From assembly GCA_910586655.1 (NCBI GenBank), contig CAJUIR010000002.1:1-64000 (forward strand): a stretch of DNA of 64,000 nt, given 5' to 3'. Of this stretch, positions 25,207 to 32,934 are shown piece by piece. Source of the DNA: an uncultured Christensenellaceae bacterium. GTDB taxonomy: Bacteria; Bacillota; Clostridia; Christensenellales; Borkfalkiaceae. The number at the start of each line of letters is the position of its first letter. The first letter of the stretch is position 1. A model generated the notes under the pieces. The model searched no databases, was not told where the DNA came from, and was given only the letters and a program-made list of their open reading frames with translations. A program made the position numbers and the translations under genes.

Positions 25207-25803
25207 ATGGACTTTACGAAAACGCAGACGTTCTATAATCTTGCAAGAGGTTTTGCAGGGGAATGTCAGGCAGGTATGCGGTACCAACTTACGGCAAAGG
25301 CTGCAACGGCGGAAGGGTATCAGGTGTTATCCGATACCATTCGCTCGATTGCAAAAAACGAAACGGTGCACGCGACGATTTTCTTTAACGAGATTATCAA
25401 AAACGCGGGGAGTCAGGAGAACGTCCATATCGACGCAAATTATCCGTTCCACGCAGGTTCTCTCGCAGAAAATTTAAAGTTTGCGGCGCTCGACGAATTA
25501 AGCGAGGCGGAAAATATTTATCCGGAGTTCGCCCGCATTGCACGGGACGAGGGGTTTGAGCAAATCGCGCGCAAATTCGAGCAGGTAGCGATGGTGGAAG
25601 GCAATCACCGTATCATCTTCGAATATCTGCACGAGGCGTTCAAGGACGGCTCTCTCTACCGCGCCGAAAGACCGATGCTGTGGATCTGCGGTGATTGCGG
25701 TTATATGCATACCTCCAAAGAAGCGTTTACGGTTTGTCCGCTTTGCGGCGCAAAACAGGGTAAAGTCGAACTTCATCTTCCTTTTAAAAAGGAGAATATA
25801 TGA
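25207..25803 (+). CDS. rbr: Rubrerythrin
   Basis: The 198-residue protein has an N-terminal diiron ferritin-like domain (residues ~1-145, with Glu residues in AGECQAGMRYQL, ETVHATIF, SEAENIYPEFA and VEGNHRIIF) and a C-terminal rubredoxin-like iron site: ICGDCGYMHTSKEA, then VCPLCGAKQG. Rubrerythrin reduces H2O2 in anaerobes. ATG 25207 is preceded by GGGAGGT. Its stop overlaps the next gene's start (ATGA). No PerR box was recognised in the 150 bp upstream. Confidence 0.92.
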   Translation: MDFTKTQTFYNLARGFAGECQAGMRYQLTAKAATAEGYQVLSDTIRSIAKNETVHATIFFNEIIKNAGSQENVHIDANYPFHAGSLAENLKFAALDELSEAENIYPEFARIARDEGFEQIARKFEQVAMVEGNHRIIFEYLHEAFKDGSLYRAERPMLWICGDCGYMHTSKEAFTVCPLCGAKQGKVELHLPFKKENI

Positions 25804-25934
25804 AAAATTCTGGAAATGCAAACAACAAGCAGTCGGGCATCAACAACGTGAAAAACGCGCAAAAGACTTCTAACACGAAGAATTGCGGCAGAGGCGGTAA
25901 GTGCTCGGGCAACAACACCAAGGATTGCAAATAA
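25800..25934 (+). CDS. Small Cys-containing peptide, 44 residues
   Basis: The start overlaps the rubrerythrin stop and AAAAGGAG lies 5 bases before it. The peptide is rich in Asn, Lys and Ser and ends with three Cys in NCGRGGKCSGNNTKDCK. There is no signal or membrane segment. The three Cys could bind metal or form disulfides. I recognise no family. Confidence 0.65.
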   Translation: MKNSGNANNKQSGINNVKNAQKTSNTKNCGRGGKCSGNNTKDCK

Positions 25935-26068
25935 TGCCATCCAAAAAGAAAAAGCCCTTAAAAGACGGGGCGGATATGCTTTGGAAGGACGACACACTCG
26001 GCAGTTATACGGGAATTTGTTCCGATGATCAATACGAAACGCCCGTACAGGATGCAGACGACCTTTAA
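25934..26068 (+). CDS. Second small peptide, 44 residues
   Basis: ATG 25934 overlaps the upstream TAA (TAATG), so this ORF is the third of a tight operon. The peptide has a basic N-terminus (PSKKKKPLKDG), then ADMLWKDDTLGSYTG and an acidic C-terminus ending PVQDADDL. The tight layout and the terminator right behind support that it is real. It resembles small conserved Clostridia proteins of unknown function, from memory only. Confidence 0.65.
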   Translation: MPSKKKKPLKDGADMLWKDDTLGSYTGICSDDQYETPVQDADDL

Positions 26069-26073
26069 AGCAG

Positions 26074-26105
26074 GGGAGCGGAAATGAAAATTTCCGCTCC
26101 TTTTC
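26074..26105 (+). terminator. Terminator of the rubrerythrin operon
   Basis: GGAGCGGAAA (26075-26084) pairs with TTTCCGCTCC (26091-26100), followed by TTTTC. Confidence 0.85.
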
Positions 26106-26107
26106 GG

Positions 26108-26136
26108 TTGTAAAATGTTATTTTTCATGGTATAAT
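26108..26136 (+). promoter_or_regulatory. Promoter of the serine protease genes
   Basis: TTGTAA (26108-26113), a 17-base spacer and TATAAT (26131-26136). GGAGG precedes the ATG. Confidence 0.6.
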
Positions 26137-26161
26137 AAATATAATCGAAAGGAGGTTCGTT

Positions 26162-27079
26162 ATGAGGAAAAGATTGAAAGTCGTTCTTGCCTTTTTGCTT
26201 GCCGTTTGCGCAGTCTTTGCGTTGGCCGCATGCGGACCTTCGTCTGCTTCCGACGATAAATATCATTCGGAACTTACGGGTACATCCGTTTCGCCCTTCC
26301 CCGATTCCGCGCTGTCTCACGAATGGCAATTATACGGAGAGGCGCAGTCCGACGGCTATACGGGTACGTTTATGGAGTTTTTAAGGGAAATCGAGTATAC
26401 CGTGTCCGACGATACCGCCGCGATCCATTCCGCGCTTACTTCCGCGGTTTGTATCGAATCCGTGTTCGGAACGGGTTCTTCCGCGTCGTATTCTCTCGGT
26501 GCGGGCGTTATATATTCCTTGAACAAATCCAAGGGCGATGCGTATATCGTGACCAACTATCACGTGGTTTACGGAAAAAACCGTTCGGGCAAATACGGTT
26601 TGGCAAATGAAATCGAAGTCTATCTCTACGGCGGCTACGTTTCTTCGCGTGCGGTTACGGCAACGTTTTACGGCGGTGAAATGAATTACGATATTGCTGT
26701 TTTGAAAGTTTCATCTTCCTCCGTTCTGCGGAATTCCTATGCGGCGGCTGCGAAAATCGAACATGAAAAGGTAACGGCCGGCGAGCGGGTGTATGCCATC
26801 GGCAATCCGAACGGCGAAGGTTTTTCGGTAACGGGCGGCGTCGTATCTGTTCCGTACGAAACGATCGACGTGATGTCTGCGGACGATACGCACCTGATCG
26901 AACTTCCGGAGATCCGAATCGACGCGAACATCAATCACGGAAATTCGGGCGGCGGACTGTTTAATGCAAACGGCGAACTCGTGGGGATCGTCAACGCCCG
27001 CGGCGAGAGCGAAGACTTTTTGGGATACGCCATTCCTATGGAAACCGTGTCGGAAGTGCTGGCGCGGGTGCTGCAATGA
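26162..27079 (+). CDS. Trypsin-like serine protease lipoprotein
   Basis: The 305-residue protein has a signal peptide with lipobox ALAAC, then a short linker carrying the DGYTGTFMEFLREI motif, then a trypsin-like S1C fold. The catalytic triad is visible: His in VTNYHVVY, Asp in NYDIAVLKV and Ser in NHGNSGGGLFN. It has no PDZ domain, unlike DegP/HtrA. It is probably anchored on the outer membrane face. A longer paralogue follows after 22 bases. Confidence 0.85.
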   Translation: MRKRLKVVLAFLLAVCAVFALAACGPSSASDDKYHSELTGTSVSPFPDSALSHEWQLYGEAQSDGYTGTFMEFLREIEYTVSDDTAAIHSALTSAVCIESVFGTGSSASYSLGAGVIYSLNKSKGDAYIVTNYHVVYGKNRSGKYGLANEIEVYLYGGYVSSRAVTATFYGGEMNYDIAVLKVSSSSVLRNSYAAAAKIEHEKVTAGERVYAIGNPNGEGFSVTGGVVSVPYETIDVMSADDTHLIELPEIRIDANINHGNSGGGLFNANGELVGIVNARGESEDFLGYAIPMETVSEVLARVLQ

Positions 27080-27101
27080 TCTCTTGATGAGGAGAACGAA
27101 A

Positions 27102-28427
27102 ATGAAAAAGAAAACTGCGTTGATTATTTCTGCGGTGTTAGCGGGCAGCATGGCTGTCACACTGTGCGGCTGCGACCTGTTCGGCGGCAACCGATCCGAT
27201 TCGAGTTTTGCCTACGACGGCGCGGTAGCGGGCGGATATCATGGCACGGAAGCGGAATATATGGCGGATCAGGATACGCCTTCTACCGCGGAACGCCGCT
27301 GTTACGAAGCGGCGGTTGCAAACGGGGAATTCAGCGGAACATACGTTGAATTTTTGAAACAGTTCCGTAACACCGAGAGCAGCGACGGTCAAACCGTCAA
27401 CCAGGCGCTCACCTCCGTAGTCTGCGTCGAGGCTTCGTTTTCCGGCGCGACCAGCAGAGGTTCGGGCGTCATATATTCGTTGGATCGGTTGTCAGGCGAC
27501 GCCTACATCGTTACCAATTATCACGTCGTTTACTCGAAAGACATCTACGGCAGATTCGGTTTATCGAATAAAATCAACGTCTATCTCTACGGAGGGGAAA
27601 CCTCGGCAAGCGCAATTTCGGCAACGTTTTACGGCGGCGCGATGAGTTACGATATCGCAGTCTTAAAAGTGACCGGTTCCCAGTTATTGAAATCGTCTTC
27701 GGCAACGGCGGCAAAGATCGCGGATTCCGATTCCGTGACCGTCGGCGAACGCGTTTACGCGCTCGGAAATCCCAACGGAGAGGGATTCTCGGTTTCCTCC
27801 GGCGTCGTTTCGGTTGCGGCGGAATATATTTCCGTACTTCGTGCGGACGAAAGAGAAACGCTGTCGCTGTTGGGGATCCGGACGGATACGGCAGTCAATC
27901 ACGGGAATTCGGGCGGCGGACTGTTTAATGCGAACGGCGAACTTGTGGGGATTGTCAATGCGCGCAGAGAACAGACCAACGACGGAACCGCGCTCTACGG
28001 GTTCGGCTATGCGATCCCTTCCGCGCTGGTTGCGCCCCTTGTGCAAAATATTCTCGATCACGGCGGAAACGCAGTTGCGGCGCAACTCGGAATCACTGCG
28101 CAGGTAACGGATAGCAAGGGCGTTTATGATGAACGTACGGGGAAATATTACATTGAAGAAAAACTGGTAGTAAACAGTTTTGCGAGTACGGCAGGCGCGG
28201 GTTACAATGCGGGATTGAAACGCGGCGATACATTGCTTTCCGCATCGATCGTTTCCGCCTCGGGTACGGAAAAAACAGTGCAGTTGACGCGTTTGCATAT
28301 GCTTTCGAATTTATTGTTCGAAATCGAATCGGGCGATACTTTGCGGCTTGTCATTTCCCGTTCCGACGAAATGCAAACCGTTTCGATTTTGTTCAATCAG
28401 TCCTCTTACTTCAAAACGCTTGTATAA
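27102..28427 (+). CDS. HtrA-like serine protease lipoprotein with PDZ-like domain
   Basis: The 441-residue protein starts with a signal peptide and lipobox LCGC. The linker has two copies of a GY/GEF-x-GT-x-x-E motif (GGYHGTEAEYM and GEFSGTYVEFLKQF). The protease domain has the triad His in TNYHVVY, Asp in SYDIAVLKV, Ser in NHGNSGGGLFN. The C-terminal ~95 residues look PDZ-like, with AGYNAGLKRGDTLLSASI. ATG 27102 has GGAG before it. It is a tandem duplicate of the upstream gene; the two share most of the protease core. Confidence 0.87.
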   Translation: MKKKTALIISAVLAGSMAVTLCGCDLFGGNRSDSSFAYDGAVAGGYHGTEAEYMADQDTPSTAERRCYEAAVANGEFSGTYVEFLKQFRNTESSDGQTVNQALTSVVCVEASFSGATSRGSGVIYSLDRLSGDAYIVTNYHVVYSKDIYGRFGLSNKINVYLYGGETSASAISATFYGGAMSYDIAVLKVTGSQLLKSSSATAAKIADSDSVTVGERVYALGNPNGEGFSVSSGVVSVAAEYISVLRADERETLSLLGIRTDTAVNHGNSGGGLFNANGELVGIVNARREQTNDGTALYGFGYAIPSALVAPLVQNILDHGGNAVAAQLGITAQVTDSKGVYDERTGKYYIEEKLVVNSFASTAGAGYNAGLKRGDTLLSASIVSASGTEKTVQLTRLHMLSNLLFEIESGDTLRLVISRSDEMQTVSILFNQSSYFKTLV

Positions 28428-28453
28428 AACAAATCTCAAACGCGGAATTCTGC

Positions 28454-28482
28454 TTGACTTTTGAAGGGAAAGCGGTTATAAT
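28454..28482 (+). promoter_or_regulatory. Promoter of tRNA-Gly
   Basis: TTGACT (28454-28459), a 17-base spacer and a perfect TATAAT (28477-28482), 14 bases before the tRNA 5' end. Confidence 0.8.
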
Positions 28483-28496
28483 CATCCGCGTAAGTT

Positions 28497-28571
28497 GCAG
28501 GAATCGCCTATCGGTATGGCGTCAGCTTCCCAAGCTGATTTCGGCGGGTTCGACTCCCGTTTCCTGCTCCA
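28497..28571 (+). tRNA. tRNA-Gly (anticodon CCC)
   Basis: The cloverleaf is complete: acceptor GCAGGAA/TTCCTGC, D-arm GCC/GGC, anticodon stem TCAGC/GCTGA with loop TTCCCAA (anticodon CCC), T-stem GCGGG/CCCGT with loop TTCGACT, discriminator T and encoded CCA. It reads GGG codons. It has its own promoter and terminator and stands alone. Confidence 0.95.
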
Positions 28572-28608
28572 AAAACAAAAACACCCTCTTGGGGTGTTTT
28601 TGTTTTTT
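28572..28608. terminator. Bidirectional terminator of tRNA-Gly and mscS
   Basis: AACAAAAACACCC pairs with GGGTGTTTTTGTT around TCTTG. T-rich tails lie on both sides, so it can end the tRNA (plus) and mscS (minus) transcripts. Confidence 0.8.
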
Positions 28609-28684
28609 TATCGTATTCTAATTTTTAGCAAAAAAATATTGGTTTCGCAATAAAAAGAAATGAATTCGATTGATCGACCGTTGA

Positions 28685-29746
28685 TTATTTTGTTTCCGTT
28701 CTCTCAATCGATTCTTCGGCGGCTTCCGCGTCCGAGACGACTGCGGGTTCCGAAGCGGCGGTTTCAACAGTTTCATTCTGCGCTGTTTCACGGGCGGAGC
28801 ATTTCTTTTTCTTTTTTGTTTTTTTGTCGTGCGAGAACAATTTTGCAAGCGCTTCTGCTCCGTGTTCTTTTTGCGCGGGTCTTACTTTTTCCACGCGTTC
28901 GGGGAGGGCTTTCCCTTCTACCGGCAGTTTTACGCTGTCCTTCCGTTCGCGAACTTCGAGTTGATTGTAAGGGATGGAAATCTGATGACGTTTAAATTCG
29001 TTATATACGTTTTCCATGATGTAGTAATAAACGTCCCAATAGTCTTCGTTATCGCACCAGCAATTTGCAAAAAAGTCGATGCTGCTTGCGCTCAGAAATT
29101 TCAGTCTGCAAAAAGGCGCGGGATCGAGATAGACTCTTCCGTCGCTTTGCATGACGTCGGTCACGATTTTTTTCACTTTTTCCACGTCGCTTTCATAAGC
29201 GACGGAAAACGTGAAATCCACTCTGCGTTTGGGATAGGCGCCGAGGTTGGTAACGCTGTTGTTGAGGAGAGAACTGTTGGGGAGAGTAATTTTTTTGCTG
29301 TCTGGCGTCGTGAGTGTGGTAAACATAAAGTTGATGTTCGTAATGTTGCCCTCTACGCCGTTGGTAATCACGTAGTCGCCCTTTTTGAACATGTGGCTTG
29401 AAATGATAATGATTCCGTTCGCCACGTTTGCGATCGCATTTTGGAGCGCCATGCCGACGGCTAAGATCACTGCGCTGAACGCGGTCAAAAGTCCCGTGAT
29501 TTCAATTCCGAGTTGGGAGAGCAGCAACAAGATTAAGATGAGCCATAGCACGAATTTGAGGATCGTGCAGATAAATTGCTGCGCAATTTTTTCCATGCGC
29601 GTATGCTTTAACACTTTTTTTACTACGGTGAGCAATATTTTGATGACTATGATCCCGACGACCAGCATCACAAAAAACCATACGATGTTCCAGACGTTGG
29701 ATTTGAAATAGTCGCAAATATCGTTCCAGATTTTTGTCCAATCCAT
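28685..29746 (-). CDS. mscS: Small-conductance mechanosensitive channel (MscS family)
   Basis: The 353-residue protein has three membrane helices (residues ~15-110). The pore helix region is GLLTAFSAVILAVGMALQNA, then the beta-domain sequence IANVANGIIIISSHMFKKGD. The cytoplasmic vestibule follows to ~285. The last ~65 residues are a Lys/Glu/Ala-rich tail not found in E. coli MscS. It releases solutes on hypo-osmotic shock. AAGGAG precedes the ATG, and a consensus promoter lies upstream. Confidence 0.9.
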   Translation of the reverse strand: MDWTKIWNDICDYFKSNVWNIVWFFVMLVVGIIVIKILLTVVKKVLKHTRMEKIAQQFICTILKFVLWLILILLLLSQLGIEITGLLTAFSAVILAVGMALQNAIANVANGIIIISSHMFKKGDYVITNGVEGNITNINFMFTTLTTPDSKKITLPNSSLLNNSVTNLGAYPKRRVDFTFSVAYESDVEKVKKIVTDVMQSDGRVYLDPAPFCRLKFLSASSIDFFANCWCDNEDYWDVYYYIMENVYNEFKRHQISIPYNQLEVRERKDSVKLPVEGKALPERVEKVRPAQKEHGAEALAKLFSHDKKTKKKKKCSARETAQNETVETAASEPAVVSDAEAAEESIERTETK

Positions 29747-29776
29747 AGTTGGATCTCCTTATTTTTTTTATTTTGA

Positions 29777-29805
29777 ATTATAGGACAACTTCCGCCGCTT
29801 GTCAA
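29777..29805 (-). promoter_or_regulatory. Promoter of mscS
   Basis: On the minus strand TTGACA (29805-29800), a 17-base spacer and TATAAT (29782-29777) form a perfect consensus promoter, divergent from that of the metallophosphoesterase gene. Confidence 0.85.
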
Positions 29806-29832
29806 ACACAATTTAACGATAGTTATTGCCGC

Positions 29833-29861
29833 TTGCCTTTTTTTAGAAACCGTGTTATAAT
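29833..29861 (+). promoter_or_regulatory. Promoter predicted to give a leaderless mRNA
   Basis: TTGCCT (29833-29838), a 17-base spacer and TATAAT (29856-29861). The A of the gene's ATG is 7 bases after the -10, exactly at the expected +1. There is no Shine-Dalgarno; only T residues precede the ATG. Confidence 0.65.
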
Positions 29862-29867
29862 TTTTTT

Positions 29868-30563
29868 ATGAAAGTCTTTGCGATCAGCGATTTGCATCTC
29901 TCGGGGCTTGCCGATAAGCCGATGAATATTTTCGGCGAGGGCTGGGAAGGTCATTTCGAAAAAATCAAAGCCGACTGGGCGAAAAAAGTGACCGACGGGG
30001 ATATCGTGCTGATCGGCGGAGATACCTCCTGGGGCATGAAACTGGAAGAAGGACTTTACGACGTTGCGTCCCTTGCTCCGCTCAAAGGCAGTAAAGTGTT
30101 CGTGCGCGGCAATCACGATTACTGGTGGAACGGAATTTCGCGCGTGCGCGCAGGCGCGCCCGACCGTTCGTTTTATTTTTTGCAAAACGACTGCGTGAAG
30201 ATAGACAATCTCATTATCACGGGTTCGCGCGGTTGGACGTGTCCCGGCAGCGCTGATTTTACCGAGCACGATCGGGCGCTGTATCTGCGTGAAGCGGAAC
30301 GGCTTCGTCTTGCATTTCGAGAAGTGGAGAAAGTGCGCCTAAAAGGCGACAGACTGATCGTGCTCATGCATTATCCGCCTACCGGATTAAAAAAAGAGGA
30401 TACGCTTTTTACGGAACTGTTTGAAGAAAACGGCGTGGAAAAAGTGGTTTTCGGACATTTGCACGGCAGCGTGTATTATCCGTTGAAATCGGAAAAAAAC
30501 GGGATCGAATATTATCTTACCTCGTGCGACAAATCGAAATTTTATCTGACGGAAATTTTGTGA
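29868..30563 (+). CDS. Calcineurin-like metallophosphoesterase
   Basis: The 231-residue protein has all metal-binding motifs of the family: SDLHLSG (7-13), GGDTSWG (~49), GNHDYWW (~84), HYPP (~164) and GHLHG (~196). The substrate is unknown; members hydrolyse phosphomono- or diesters. ATG 29868 is the only reasonable start, because the conserved Asp comes at residue 8. The promoter's -10 box is so close that the mRNA would be leaderless. Confidence 0.85.
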   Translation: MKVFAISDLHLSGLADKPMNIFGEGWEGHFEKIKADWAKKVTDGDIVLIGGDTSWGMKLEEGLYDVASLAPLKGSKVFVRGNHDYWWNGISRVRAGAPDRSFYFLQNDCVKIDNLIITGSRGWTCPGSADFTEHDRALYLREAERLRLAFREVEKVRLKGDRLIVLMHYPPTGLKKEDTLFTELFEENGVEKVVFGHLHGSVYYPLKSEKNGIEYYLTSCDKSKFYLTEIL

Positions 30564-30569
30564 TTTTTC

Positions 30570-30598
30570 TTGACTTTTTTGATCGGTTGTGATAGACT
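30570..30598 (+). promoter_or_regulatory. Promoter of the pyrimidine operon
   Basis: TTGACT (30570-30575), a 17-base spacer and TAGACT (30593-30598), 37 bases before the leader-peptide ATG. Confidence 0.6.
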
Positions 30599-30634
30599 GT
30601 TAACAGAATCTGTCGGAGCGGGAAACAAGAAGCA

Positions 30635-30688
30635 ATGAGACTTCGCTTTTATCAAAAATTTCGACTTCAATCAAAAGTCTTGTGGTGA
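30635..30688 (+). CDS. Candidate pyr leader peptide
   Basis: A 17-codon ORF encodes MRLRFYQKFRLQSKVLW. Its TGA (30686-30688) is the first three bases of the loop of the attenuator hairpin. A ribosome finishing this ORF would cover the stem and stop the terminator from forming, as in E. coli pyrBI. The ribosome binding site is weak (GGAGCGGG, ~13 bases upstream). The F-Y-x-K-F core also occurs in the purine leader ORF. Confidence 0.5.
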   Translation: MRLRFYQKFRLQSKVLW

Positions 30689-30709
30689 TTCGCCGCAGGA
30701 CTTTTATTT
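30673..30709 (+). promoter_or_regulatory. pyr operon attenuator hairpin
   Basis: A 13-bp stem (30673-30685 with 30693-30705, two G-T pairs) and 7-base loop are followed by ATTTC, a weak T-tract. It ends 40 bases before pyrB. No PyrR binding motif was seen. Confidence 0.65.
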
Positions 30710-30749
30710 CGTTTATCGGCTTGCGGGCGGTTCGGCATACGGAGGAAAT

Positions 30750-31658
30750 ATGTTAAAACAGAAAGATTTACTGGGACTTTACGAATTATCCGCGGAAGAA
30801 ATTTTATCCGTGCTGGCGGAAGGCGCAAAGTTGAAAGCGGCGCTGAGAAAGGGAAAGAAACAATTTTCCGATCTTGCGGGAAAATCCGTCGTAACGCTGT
30901 TTTACGAAAATTCCACGCGCACGCGGTGCAGTTTCGATCTTGCCGCAAAAAATCTGGGCGCGAACGTGGTCAACCTGGGCGTAGCGACGTCGTCGGTGCA
31001 AAAGGGGGAAACGCTCATCGACACGGGCAAAACGCTCGACGCGCAGCAAAACGATTATATGATTTTGCGCCACCCCGTTGCGGGCGCGCCGCGGTTGTTG
31101 GCAAAAACCGTAAAGGCGCACGTCATCAACGCGGGCGACGGTATGAACGAACACCCGACGCAGGCGCTGTTGGACTTTCTGACCATGCAGGAACGCTTTG
31201 GATCGATCAAAGGTTTGACCGTTGCGATCATGGGCGACATTTCCCATTCCCGCGTTGCAAAGAGCAATCTTTACGGGCTGAAAAAACTGGGAGCGGAAGT
31301 CAGACTGTTTGCGCCGAGTACGCTGATGCCCTTCGGGTTGGATCGGATGGGAGCAAAAATCTGCCGTACGCGCGAAGAGGCGGTAGAGGGAGCGGACGTA
31401 GTGATGGGGCTTCGGATTCAACTGGAACGCCAGCATGCGGGCGCTTTCCCTTCGCTCGGAGAGTACGCGAAATATTACGGCGTCAACGAAACGGTAATGA
31501 AGTACGCCAAAAAGGACGCCATTGTCATGCACCCCGCGCCCGTCAACCGCGGAGTGGAGTTGACGACAGCGTTGATCGACGGAGAACAAAGTTATATCGA
31601 AGATCAGATCTTTTCGGGACTTGCCGTGCGGATGGCGGTATTCAAAGCCCTTGCTTGA
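30750..31658 (+). CDS. pyrB: Aspartate carbamoyltransferase catalytic subunit
   Basis: The 302-residue protein carries the carbamoyl-phosphate site STRTR (55-59) and HPTQALLD (~133), plus MGDISHSRVAKSN and HPAPVNRGVE. It makes carbamoyl aspartate, the committed step of pyrimidine synthesis. No pyrI regulatory gene follows, so the enzyme is probably the unregulated trimer. GGAGG precedes the ATG. It opens an operon with pyrC, pyrF, pyrK, pyrD and pyrE. carAB is not in the window. Confidence 0.96.
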   Translation: MLKQKDLLGLYELSAEEILSVLAEGAKLKAALRKGKKQFSDLAGKSVVTLFYENSTRTRCSFDLAAKNLGANVVNLGVATSSVQKGETLIDTGKTLDAQQNDYMILRHPVAGAPRLLAKTVKAHVINAGDGMNEHPTQALLDFLTMQERFGSIKGLTVAIMGDISHSRVAKSNLYGLKKLGAEVRLFAPSTLMPFGLDRMGAKICRTREEAVEGADVVMGLRIQLERQHAGAFPSLGEYAKYYGVNETVMKYAKKDAIVMHPAPVNRGVELTTALIDGEQSYIEDQIFSGLAVRMAVFKALA

Positions 31659-31674
31659 ACGGAGGAAATTCGGA

Positions 31675-32934
31675 ATGAAATTATTTAAGAATGCGGAAGT
31701 GTTACTCGGCGGCGAATTGAAAAAAGCCGATCTGCTTATCGATTGCGGCGTGATCCGGAAAATTGCACCCGAAATCGAAGGCGACGGTTACGATTGCAAA
31801 GGTCTGACCGTATTGCCGGGGCTTGTCGATATGCACGTGCATCTGCGCGAGCCGGGATTCGAGAAAAAGGAAGACATCGAAAGCGGCAGCCGCGCTGCGG
31901 TGAAGGGCGGATTTACGCAGATCTGCTGTATGCCCAACACCAAACCCGTGTGCGACAATAAAGTTGTGGTGTCCTATATTGTAAACCGTGCGAAAGAGGC
32001 GGGGCTTTGCAAGGTTCATCCGATCGGCGCGATCACCGAGGGCGAAAAGGGAGAAACTCTTGCCGCGATCGGCGGCATGAAATCGGCGGGCGCAGTCGCG
32101 CTGTCTGACGACGGAGTGAGCGTAACCAATTCCGCGCTCATGGCGAACGCCATGAAATATGCTTCCGATTTCGGACTGAAATGTCTTTGCCATTGCGAAG
32201 ACAAATCGCTGGTGGACGGCGGGGTGGTACACGAAGGATATTACTCCACGCTGACGGGACTGAAAGGCAGCATCCGCGCCGCGGAAGATATTATGATCGC
32301 GCGTGAAATTTGTCTGGCGGAGAGTTTGGATCTGCCCGTTCACATCTGTCATGTTTCGACTTACAGCGGCGTGCAACTGATCCGCGAAGCCAAAGCCCGC
32401 GGGGTGCGCGTTACGGCGGAAACGTGTCCGCATTATTTTATCCTGACCGACGAAGCGATCAAAGATTTCGATCCGAATACCAAAGTCAATCCGCCCATTC
32501 GGGAAGAGAAAGACCGGCTTGCGATCGTTGAGGGATTGAAAGACGGCACGCTCGATTGCATCGTGACCGATCACGCGCCGCACCACGAAGACGATAAAAA
32601 CGTCGAATATAATTACGCGGCGTTCGGGATCAGCGGTCTGGAAACGTCGTTTGCACTTTCCTATACCGCGCTTGTGAGATCGGGCACGCTCACGCTTGCG
32701 GAACTGACCGATAAAATGAGCGGTCATCCTGCGCAGATTCTGGGACTTCGCGGCGGAAAAATTGCGGAGGGCGAACCTGCCGATTTTACGGTGGTAGACT
32801 TAAACCGTCAGTGGACGGTGGATCCGAAAAAATTTGTTTCCAAAGGGAAAAACACGCCCTTTACGGGCAGAAAGGTTTACGGAAGCGTAAAATACACCGT
32901 CGTTGACGGTGAGATCAAATACGAGGAGAAATAA
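31675..32934 (+). CDS. pyrC: Dihydroorotase
   Basis: The 419-residue amidohydrolase has the metal site DMHVHLREPG (52-61), a later HICHVST and VTDHAPHHEDDK. It closes carbamoyl aspartate to dihydroorotate. ATG 31675 has GGAGG before it; an in-frame upstream ATG at 31621 lies inside pyrB. The length and motifs fit the class I (Bacillus PyrC-like) type. Confidence 0.95.
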   Translation: MKLFKNAEVLLGGELKKADLLIDCGVIRKIAPEIEGDGYDCKGLTVLPGLVDMHVHLREPGFEKKEDIESGSRAAVKGGFTQICCMPNTKPVCDNKVVVSYIVNRAKEAGLCKVHPIGAITEGEKGETLAAIGGMKSAGAVALSDDGVSVTNSALMANAMKYASDFGLKCLCHCEDKSLVDGGVVHEGYYSTLTGLKGSIRAAEDIMIAREICLAESLDLPVHICHVSTYSGVQLIREAKARGVRVTAETCPHYFILTDEAIKDFDPNTKVNPPIREEKDRLAIVEGLKDGTLDCIVTDHAPHHEDDKNVEYNYAAFGISGLETSFALSYTALVRSGTLTLAELTDKMSGHPAQILGLRGGKIAEGEPADFTVVDLNRQWTVDPKKFVSKGKNTPFTGRKVYGSVKYTVVDGEIKYEEK

